Shown piece after piece: positions 43,754 to 54,800 of a DNA stretch of 64,000 bases. Under the pieces are notes generated by a model. That model ran no database searches. It saw nothing but the letters and a program-made list of their open reading frames with translations, and was not told the DNA's origin. The stretch covers positions 92,402,965-92,466,964 of the forward strand of contig OX352765.1 in assembly GCA_947095585.1 (NCBI GenBank), given 5' to 3'. A program made the position numbers and the translations under genes. The stretch's first letter is position 1, and every line of letters begins with the position of its first letter. The DNA is from Nephrocerus scutellatus (taxonomy: Eukaryota; Arthropoda; Insecta; Diptera; Pipunculidae).

Positions 43754-45831
43754 TTAAGACAGACCACCGCCAACATAGTTTGATGGAATGTCTGTGGATG
43801 CTGCATGCTGTAATAATTTTGTTGACAATTCTTCACTCTGTCCATCAATGCTACCCGATACCGCTACAGCGCCAGCAACCGCAGTCGTCAGCAAAGAACT
43901 CACTGTCGATGGAATTGAAGCGGCAGTTGTTGCAATTGTGGAGAGAATTGTTGCTGTTGTTGTGGCCAATGTGGTAGCTGCCACCGCCACCGCCATTGTC
44001 GAAGCATTTGCAGCAATCATTGTCGTCGTCGTCTTCGTCAACAATAACGGCGTCGTTGTCGATAGAGCTGTTGTCATGGCCGTAGGAAACAAAGTCGGAA
44101 ACAGCGCCGTCGCTGCCAAAATAGTCGCATTGGTGGTGTTTGCGGCGATGCTGGAGTGTGTGGTCGTGCTTGTCGTACTAATGACATGATGACTAATCGA
44201 CGCTGAGCCTATCATAGAGGATGGTACATACGGATATGTGGGACAAGGATTTGTCAGTTGAGCGCCCAGCATCGATTCGAAAACGTAGCCAATGAGAGAG
44301 CCTGCTGTGAGTCCGACATTGTAAGAGAGCGTCATCATGTTTCCGGTCACTTCCTTAAGAGTTCCGGGAACTTTAGCCGGTGCCAACATCATTGGAAGAC
44401 TTCCGGCTAACCCATTGGTTATGCCCAGAGCAATTGTAAAGACAAAGGCGGCCGTTTCGCCGGCGATGATTGGTTGATGGCGTGGCGCACAGCACAAGAG
44501 CAACATGGGGACCAACGTAATCCGGAGACCCGACATTAAAATCAGTTGACGTCGCGACCAGGTGTACGGAACTGCGGCAAGGATCTTGCCAATCACATCA
44601 GCCGTATTGAAGGTGAACATCAGTAGGACTGGAAGCCAAGTGCCCAGGCTGCACGAGACAATCTCCGACTCAATGCCCGGATAAAGCGACAGCGTCACGC
44701 AGTAGGCCAGCGCGATGCACACCATGTATGGGTAGATGGCTTGGGCCACTCGCCATCTTGATTCGAAGCCATTCCTAAGATCACTCAACTTACCCGGAGT
44801 GCATTGTCCTGGAGTGAGAATGTGTTCGACTTTGAAGGCGACATTTGGCGCGTTATTCTCTTGCGGTGTCGACGGCACATCCGGAAGGTTATTCAAGCCT
44901 TCGATTACACTCTCGCCAGCTGTCGGATTGGACAATTCGTAAACGGGATTGCTGAAAAGGGTGGAAAGTCACTTCTCTATAACTCTTCTATAACTAATAA
45001 AAAAAACCTCAATGACTACCTGAAGCTTAATGCCGTCGGTGCGCCAGCTGTCGCCTGCATCGCTGCTGGTGGACTGTTGGATTCCACGGTAAGTACTCCA
45101 TATTTAGCCGTCACCGAATCCCCATCATGAGCGTCATTCTACCGGCAAATAAAAGTCAAACCATTAGGAATTAGGAGAAGGAGGGACCACCACTCACCAA
45201 TCGGTCCTCGTCTGGTCGCAGAACAATCTTTGCGCATGCCTTCATGTGATACCGTACAAACGGCGAATGAATTGTCCCCAAATGCAACAGGTAGCTAAAA
45301 AGGATGTACATCGTCGAGGTCAGGAAGAATATCACCGTCGACACACGATCGCTCTGGATGAGCAGTTTCGTCACAACGCGATTGGAAGACACCAACAAGC
45401 CGGCCACACTCTCACCGGCCATCACCGCCTGAGTGTATTGCTTGGGCAACATGCTGGCGAAACCATAGAAGCTCGACTGTTGAACTGTTAACGGCGCAAA
45501 GTTATGTATCAGTGTATTGGTAGAATGGGAGAATAGTTGCAACTCACCTGTACACCCGATCGCCACCAGAGACACCGCTGCCAGATTCACCGAATACGCT
45601 GTATTTGCGGCAAACATGTGCCAAGCTACTTCGCAGACGGCGACAAATATCAGCGTCGTAAATGAGATCACATAACCGAAGACAACCCGCAAGCGAAATG
45701 GTGCCAACGTCAGAAAGACATTGTTCAATAGCACCGTTCCGAAGGCGACAATAATGTACGTCATGGACATGTCCAGGGCAACCGATCGGCCGGGAAAGCG
45801 AGCCTGCCAGTAATCAGCGGCGATTATGAAG
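43754..45831 (-). CDS. ENT4-like transporter, exons 2-5 cluster
   Basis: Four exons separated by short introns of 63, 59 and 68 bp (45485-45547, 45139-45197, 44952-45019). Exon 2 starts at 45831 after a pyrimidine-rich acceptor and carries TM2-TM4. Exon 3 carries TM5-TM6. Exon 4 (119 bp) encodes a hydrophilic part of the central loop, beginning NDAHDGDSVTAKYG. Exon 5 carries the end of the loop, TM7-TM11 and the low-complexity tail. Donors are GTGAGT (twice) and GTAGTC. Confidence 0.93.
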
Positions 45832-48800
45832 CTGAAAGAAATGGAAAACAAATTTCGAGGATGTCAATTGGTGTATAGATGCTTCGTAAAATAACCACAC
45901 AAGATGCGGGTGAGCACTTAGTAGCTAGTCAAGACAGAATATAAAAGTAAGTGTAGGAGTGTATACAGCAACTGCGCCAAAAGTTGCTGAAAAGGATCTA
46001 TGCTAGCAATTTAGAGTAGAGAGAGTTTTACGAAAATATCCCGGATAACGAATCAAGAACGCGTATTATGGTATGCTGCACCATAAACATTTCTGGTCAT
46101 TCGGAAAACGAATTGAAAACATTGCCTCGTGGCAGTACCAACGCTCGTTCCCAACCGTCAGCTCTTTAGAAGCGACCAAACTGCTTTCCATTTCGATCCA
46201 CGCAACTAGATTGCGCATCGCTATACCTTTAAGAATCGAATTCTCTATGGGACGGATTTGCTTTCGTAGACGTACTGTAGCTGAAGTATTGGTTGGTCTC
46301 GATATTCATAATTCATAAATTTGCTGCTGAAAATTATAGGACTCGACACTGAGGGTGCTTTCGATAACACTGGCTACGGATCTATTTCAAGGGCAATCAG
46401 TAGCAGGGGTATCGAAGACTCGACCAATAATTGGAAAAGGGACATACTTAAAAGTCAAGATATTATTATTCCTCCTCGGGAGGAGTGTCTGTTAAGGGAT
46501 ATGCCCCAAGGAGGAGTGCTTTCTCTCTTTTTATGGTCACTAGTCATTGACAATCTTCTAGTCGGTCTTCACAGATCTGGCTACATCGCCATTTTTGGCG
46601 ATTTTTTATTAGTGGTAAGCACTGCACGACTATCACTAATGTCATGCAAGGTGCTTTACTACACGTTTTAGAATGGTGCAGCGGAGAAGGACTATCCATC
46701 AATCCTTGCAAAACCGTTCTAGTGCCTGTGTGTGTAGTGGCTAAACTGGAATTCTCATATCAAGTCCACCATTGTATGCGCCACTAGTGCCTTGTGGGCC
46801 AGTAGACGCCCCTAGGGCAGAACTTGGGCTCTAATTCCTAAAATTATACATTGGATGTATACAGTGATGGTAAGACCTATTATCACGTACGCGGCCATTG
46901 TATGGTGGTCGAAAGTCCTTAAACGGACAACCACAACTAAGCTTCAGAAGCTACAAAGAATTGCCTATCTAGGTATAACGGCTGCCATGCGCACCTGCCC
47001 TACAAGTGCATTGGAAGCTATTGTAGGGCTTTCACACCACATATCTTCAGGACGGCTGCTAGATGCGCTATTAAGTTGCAACTAGAATACGGGTACAAAC
47101 CAGGTAACTATGTGGGACACACCTGAATTTGACTGAATTTTTGAAAGAGACATGTTCTGAACAATCCCTGACATTATGGACAGTGAGTACTGTTTCGGCA
47201 GGTTGTTTGACGTAGAAATATTGGACCGGGAAAACTGGTGCAATGGTATTTCTGCACTGAACGCTAGAGATCTGGTCTGGTTCACAGATGGATCCAAGAT
47301 GGAAACTGGAGTTGTAGCTGGTGTCCCACCTCCCACGGTTTATCAGGTGGAACTCTATGCCATTGAGATCTGTGTCAGAATTAACGTTAGTAAAGGAATG
47401 AGGGCCGCTATATTATATATCTTTTCAGATAGCCAGGCAGCACTTAAAGCGCTGTCGTCCAACTCAATTGACTCGTTATCAGTCAAAAACTGTTACGATG
47501 CATTGCAATCTCTTGCCATTCGCAACAGAGTGAAACTCGCTTAGGGGTCCTGGTAATCAGGGAATTGCAGGCAACGAATTTGCAGATGGACCAGCTAAGG
47601 CTGGCTCGGTATGAACCCTAGTGTTGAGTCAACAGGGTGCCGAGACAGCCTGGCCCACTGGGATAACATCCCAGAGCTGAGGCAATCCAAATAATTAATC
47701 AGGCCCGTTTCCTAAAAGGAAATCCTTGATTTTAATAGGGATAGCATTGGGAAGCTGGTGTGTTGTCTAACAGGCCATCGTGGCTTGCGCTGTCCTCCTA
47801 ACAAAATAAGTGTGGGCTCAGAGACAGAATGTGGGTTCTGCTCGGAGGATGATGAGTTATCCGAGCATATTCTCTGTGAATGCCTAGCACTTCTTTGGTT
47901 AAGGAGACGCGCTTTTCACAAGGAAATATGCTCGACAGCGGAGTTAAGAAATTCTGCCACTAAGGACATACTATCCTTTACTAGGGAGGTAAAGAGTAAA
48001 TACGTACACCCTAAAATACATTAGATATTTAGGTCGAAGTGTGCAGTGCAACTTAAGTCGCCCTCATTACTTTTCCTCTCAAGATATCAATTTATCTTCC
48101 TATCTCTAACTTCCATTCTATCTTAATATCTGTGTCTCTCGCTCTCCATCCATGAATTTGAAATTTCTACCAATCGAAGAAGATCACTATTTTCTAAATG
48201 TCTTGAGTCTAAGATCCACAACTAAAAACATTGTGGTTTCAGTCTCTGCTATCATTTAAAAGTATGAGAATCACAAATGTTCTTAACTGCATGCCTGTGA
48301 GTGAGTTGGTATATTGATTAAAATTAGTAATAATTCTTTAGTCAGTATATATCGATTATAGCTCAGCCGTATCAGAATTCAGAACTATGTTTGTACTTTA
48401 TTTGCACCGCAGAAACAACTGCGGACGATTTGTTTGAGCTTGTGACCTACATAATGGTGACCAAAACAAAACCGTGTGTGTCATCAAGGTGTCAGTTAAG
48501 CAAAGAAGTTTACGGCTTCTTGTTGTTCAGTTAAAAGCTAAAGACAATAAAACGCATCAGTTAAGTGAAGTTTGTGAAGGGGAGAAGGGAATACCACGTT
48601 CGCGAGCACGCAACCAACCAAACCAATAGATAGGAATTCCCTCGACCTGGATTGAATAAATTTGCATAATCATTGGAAGACAGAGCTATGAGTCTTTGTG
48701 TTTATTTGCCAAAAATGTTTGCAAAAAATGCTGCGCTTCCCATTAAGCTATTAACCGTCGCGTGGTCAGCCAGCCAACCAGCCGGGCATCAAACTTTGTT

Positions 48801-51800
48801 AAATTGGAAAAATACCACTCCACTCGTTCGTTGACACTGACTGACTGACTGACCGACTGTGACATAAATTGTCACAGGATGCAGAGGGAGCATTCGATTT
48901 CCATTTCTTCTATTTTCAAATTTCATCATATTTGGCTTTGCAACCGGGAGTTCTTTTATACTTTCCACTGGCGTGATGACCGGACAGGGGAAAAACCACA
49001 CCGTAGCTAACAAATCACACAATTGCTTGACCAGGACATGGAAATGCAATATCAATCAGGATATCAAGGATATTTCATAGAAAAGCAACACAAAAACTCA
49101 TCAACTCATTTTGTTCCTTTTTCCTGCTTCTTTCCGCAAGGATTTCTCATTTCCAAATATTTTAGGTATTTTCTTGGACTTAATCCAAAAATCGACATTA
49201 GAGTTGTTTCTCCCCAAATACGACGATACGGGTATGTATATGTGTGCCCTTCCCTTTGAAGCAGTTGAGGTCGCTAGATGCCAATTGGATGGATCATGAG
49301 CAAATGAACAGGATATGTGTTTACCAAAACATTCATCATGGAATCAATACGTTTCTTTATTCTTTTGAAAGGAACCTTTTTTTTTGTATTACGAGGGTTT
49401 GCTTCATACAGCTGCGTTTATCGTTCGAAAGTCATTGATTTTCTTTTTCAGGGTACTTCCCGTCAAGATTTCTTTACTTTTTTCCTCGCTCAATGCTTTC
49501 TTTCCATTAAATATCAGTCTTTAAAAGTTATTCATTAAAAATAGGAAGAGAAGTACGGCACATCACTTTTCTTTTCTTTTACATGGTAAAGGGAAGTATA
49601 GTAGGTAATAGATATAGATTTTTGCAGATTTACCCATTTTCATTTTGTCTTCTGCCAAAAGATTTGTCAGCAAAGGCACCCCGCAAGGAGGAGTCCCGTC
49701 CCCACTTCTTTGGAACCTGGCGGTGAATGAGCTGCTGGTTCGCCTGAAGGGGAGGGATGCGGAGTGATCGCCTATGCAGCGTTGACATAGCCGGCTCAGG
49801 AAAGCACCCACACACCTTGAAAGAACTTCTGCAGAATGCTCTAGATACCTAATAAGCTGGGCAGATCATTGTGGTCTAGGAGTAAACTCCCAAAAAACCG
49901 AATTTGTCCTCTTAACGAGGAAGTACAAAATCCCACTCGTCAACCCTCCGTCCATCAACGGCACAAGCTTGACTTTCTCCGATAAGGCCAAATATCTTGG
50001 TCTTATTCTGGATATGTATAGTTGAACTGGAAACCTAACATACAAGAAAGAGTCCGTAAAGCCAAAGTAGCACTGTTCTCAAGCAAAAAAGCCATAGGAA
50101 GTAAATGGTGTCTTCAACCGCATATCACTCATTGGCTGTACACAGCAGTAGTCAGACCTATCCTGCTATACGGTGTGGCTGTTTGGTGGACTACATTAGA
50201 TAAAGCGATCAATCGCGACAAACTAAGTAGAGTCCAAAGATCAGCTTGTCTTTATGTGAGCGGAGCGCTTCGTACAACTCCGTCTGCTGCACTGGATATT
50301 CTGCTCAACCTTGCTCCACTTGACATCTTCGGCAGACAACTGGCTGCAAGAGCGGCTACTCGCCTCAGAGCAATCTCTCCTGAATTCAGTCAGGACTCCA
50401 CTTGTCAACTTAGACTTCACAATTCCGCAGCTCCACTTCAACAAAAACTTCCAGGTTACCATCCCCTCCAGGTCTTCTTGAGAATAAGGTATCTACTTGG
50501 GAAAATGAATGAATTCACTTCTACACAGACGGGTCGAAAACTGATGAAGGAGTTGGCGGAGGTGTCTTTTCAAAAAGACTAAATCTAAGTCTCTCTTTCC
50601 GTCTTCCTGATCACTGTAGTGTTTTCCAAGCGGAAATCATGGCTATTAAGGAAGCCTTGTCTTGTCATATCTGTTAAGGATATCCACATTTTCTCGGATA
50701 GCCAGGCTGCGCTAATGTCCATCGTATCAGTCCCCACAAATTCCATTCTAGCCCGGAATTGCCGATCGTCTCTTAAGGAGATGGCGGAATATTTCAACAT
50801 TCAGATGTGCTGGGTGCCGGGGCATAGAGACATTCCTGGTAATTGAATGACTGATGAACTCGCCAAACATGGAACCACACTACTCCTATTGCCTGAATAT
50901 GGTTCACTAGGCATGCCGATCGCTACGTACAAACTCATGCTTAGACGGGATGCTATAATAAAAACTAATTATAGATGGTCAAACGGCACAACTTGCATAG
51001 CAGCGAATCAGATCTGGCCCAAGCTAGATCCGAAACGCTCCAAGTGTTTGATCTCTCAAAACAAAACAAAACAAAACATCTACTTTGTACGTGCTCAGCA
51101 CTCTCGAATAGGCCCTTTGACCGTAGACCAGGGCTTTTTGGATCCTAGAGTGCAGTTTTCAAGATGACTCAGCCACTTGGATTGCCGGTGATCGGCAACC
51201 AGTTTTTGAATGTCCTTGGTTAGATGAGTAACTCGAGGATCCGTAACTATTAGTTGGTCGCGACGCTCGGCAAGCCTGAAAGCTCCCGGCGGAAAGGATG
51301 GACTGACCTTTTTTATTGTTCCGGTGGGAATGACTCTTTTGATGGCACGAACTACAATGTCACGGAGCGCCTTCTCACCAGATATATCGTTAAGTGTATA
51401 AGGCAACTGGTGTAATTTTATATCGACGAATCAGAATAGTATTTGTGTGTGTCGTTTGTGAAGGGTTTAGTGCCGCTTGTTCAAAATTTTCGAAGGCAGC
51501 ACTACGATGTACTTAAATAGTTCTAATCTACTTGCTAAGTCCGCAGGCCATCAAGAGGCCAAATGAATATTTTTTAAAATAACCCGATTCTATTCAAACT
51601 TTGCACACATGTGTATTTCCGATTAGAGAATTTAAATGAACATTTTTATGGGTTGGCTTCTTTTTAGTTTTACTTGATTTGTCTAAACAACGAGGCAAAA
51701 ATCTCAAGTTCGGCATTTGCCTAACCATTGATTTAAAATCCTGCCAACTTCCATATCTTAGGCTAAAAAATGTACACCCAGAAATGAAATGACTGACTAA

Positions 51801-54800
51801 GCAGCAAACCCCCGGCAAGGTTCATGGTCAAATGAAATGAAAAAATAATTATTTTAAATGCGAGTAACTTTCAAGGTTCTATTGATCTGGGATGGAGGAA
51901 AACGACCAAAAAAAATAAACCTACAAAGTACGTTTAACTCCGCAAACTGTGGAATAAGTTTTGCTCCCAAATCAACTCCTCATATAGTTCCTCGTCCCCT
52001 CTGTAAACTGAAGCTAAATTGACCAACGCTTTGTGTTGTGAAGTAACTTTCCTCATCACTTACCTATTTCGTAAACTTTATTTGTTATTTTTTTTTATTT
52101 TACTCTTGCTAGCACTATTACCACACACACACACTATTATTAACTAGCAGTATATGAGGCGGTGTGACATGGTTTTTGGAGAGAGCTTTTAGGAAGACGA
52201 TTGTTGAGTTATTTTCGTTAAAGCAGCACCCATTGCTGGGTACGTACGTTCATACACTTGATTTAAGGAGCCTCGAGCATTACAGAGGCGCCTTTATAGC
52301 TCGTCGTTACGATATGAATGTGAGGGGTCGAGTTTGATGAGTGACGGATAATTAAATAAAATGGCATAGAGCAGCGGAAATGTCCTTCCACCCAAGACAG
52401 ATGGCATTTCTTAGGGGCTCGGGCAGCGGTAAAACAAACCTTTAAATATTAATTCAGTTTTGTGAAGGTGTGACTATGAAATAGAAGGAACTCAAACACT
52501 AATGCAGTTGGTAAGAAGGATTTCACCCAACTGGAGTAGATGGTAAACCTAATTACTAGAAGGTTCGATTCCGGACGATGGGGTAGGAAACATTTAGTAA
52601 ATAATAACTACACATAAATGCATTGTTGAAAGGGATTGCGCTTGTTTTGTTGAAGTTAATGAGTAATGAGAAACAGTGGCGGTGGGCGAACTACTGAAAA
52701 AGGTAAGCCGAAAAGCTCCGCTCCGCACGAGTACTTGGTCCGGAAGCATTACTTCACTGGATTAGAAGCTATTTTTCGGACCACTCAAATCAATTTGTAT
52801 TGGATGGCTTCAAGTCTAAAGTTAAATTCAAAAAGCACGCGCAATACTTTTACTTTCCTCGATACCAATTGCCACGCTGTGTCGCATTGCATAATAGAGG
52901 TCCTACCTCAATTGAACGTATGCCAACATAAAAAAAATTAAACGATCGGCCCAAAATATTGGAAATTTTTACATAACGAAAAGTCACATAAAAAAAATGA
53001 CATCATCGCCCAAAAAATGACTTCATCGCCCAAAAAATTGCATTATTTCCCAAAAAATTACATCAGCGCCTATAAAATGGCATTATCACTCAAAAAATTT
53101 CATTATCGCTTCAAAAATTTAATAATCTTCTAAAAAAAATTTTAATATCGCCCAAAAAAGTACATTCTCGTAAAAAAAAATTACATTATTGACCAAAAAT
53201 GACATCGCCCGAAAAATTATATTATCTACCAAAAAATGACTTCTTCCCCCAAAAAATTACATTACAGCCCAAAAAATGACTTCATCGCCATAAAAAAAAT
53301 TACATTATCGCCCATCAATGGCATTAGCCGCGTTCGATTGGACTGAATAGTACAGCTCTTCACTTCAGTTAATTGAGCGACTCTTCACTTAAATTGAGCT
53401 ACTGAAGGGAAGAGACTGTTCCATTAGTATTCTTCACTTGAAATAGATGTACATTATTGACCGAAAAATTACATTATCGCCCCAAAAATTATATTATCGA
53501 CCAAACAATTACATTATCGACAAACCTTGTCGCCCAAAAAATACATCATCGCCCAAAAAATTATATTGTTGACCCAAAAGTTACATTATCACAAGAAAAA
53601 ATATATTATCGACCAAAAAAATACATTATCGTCAAGCAGTATTGCCCAAAAAATTACTTTGGGTCTATTTTTAAATTCTCTGTATTAACTTCACTTGCCC
53701 GTGGGTCGGTCGTCGGTCGTCGGTCGTCGGTCGGTCGGTCGTCGGTCGTCTGTCGTGGATTCTTGCGATCAATTTTTAACCCACTTCCCATGGCCCGATT
53801 TTATTGAAAGTTTGCACACATGTGTATTTCCGGAGACAACACTTTCTATTAAATTTTGAGGCCCCTCGGGCTGCGGGGTCGGGGGGCTCCCAAACAAAAA
53901 TTTTAAAAAATTTACCCGATTTTCTTTAAATTTTACACATGTGTGTACCCAATAAACAATACTTTTTCGAAAATTTGGTAGTGATCGGGTCCCGGGTTCG
54001 GCCGCAAGGCCCTCATACATTTTTTAAATATCTGTACTGGCATCAGATATTCGTCGCCCTTTATGGACTGTGTGCGGTGTGTGCTGCGCAGTCGGCTGCG
54101 CTGCATGGTTTTGGTGGTGGTGGAGAGAGAGAGAGAAATCTTAGCGCACGCACAAATGAACCCAGCAAATGAAACGAGACATACATGTTTTATGCTTACT
54201 TCAACTTACATTTTTATTTACTGAATTGTATTTTTATTGATGTCGTTTTTTTTGTTGTCGATATCAACTTACAGATAGAACAACAAGTTTTCACAATATT
54301 CTGTCATTTGGCGTTTTCATAAATTAGTTCAGAGCAGTCAAAGAGTTCTCAAGATAAATGTTCGTGTTTCTTATTTGCTCAGAGTATGAGCGTGCTCTAA
54401 GTGCTCAGAATAAAATGATCTGAGCTTTTTCAATTTTAACATCTGATGTCAAATGTTTGTTTCGATGATTTTCTCCTACAATAAAAAGAATGGCCCAGGA
54501 TCGAGGGGCTCCCATATCAATTTCTGCGATTAGAGAATTTAGATGAAAAATTTTAATTTTTATGGGTTGTTTTTTTTTATTCAACCCGTCTGAGTATAGT
54601 TACCCGGAGTACACCGAGCAAATGTCGTATGGCGTAAAAATATACGGTGCTTACACTGGGTAACTTTACTCGCTCTTACTCTCTCTTACGCTGATATTTA
54701 TTTCAGTGTAAAAAATAGAAAACTGTGTATACACCGTGTCGTGCGCGGTTCATAATAAAAAACACAGAGTACAGAGTAAAATTACCCCGGCTGAATAAAA

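Noticed and set aside
43788..44189. A 133-aa plus-strand frame rich in Ala and Val
   Set aside because: Antisense shadow of the Thr/Ala-rich tail of the ENT4-like transporter.
53457..53807. A 116-aa frame with repeated RPKNYI motifs
   Set aside because: Direct translation of the 20-bp minisatellite; the frame leaves the repeat into R-A sequence.
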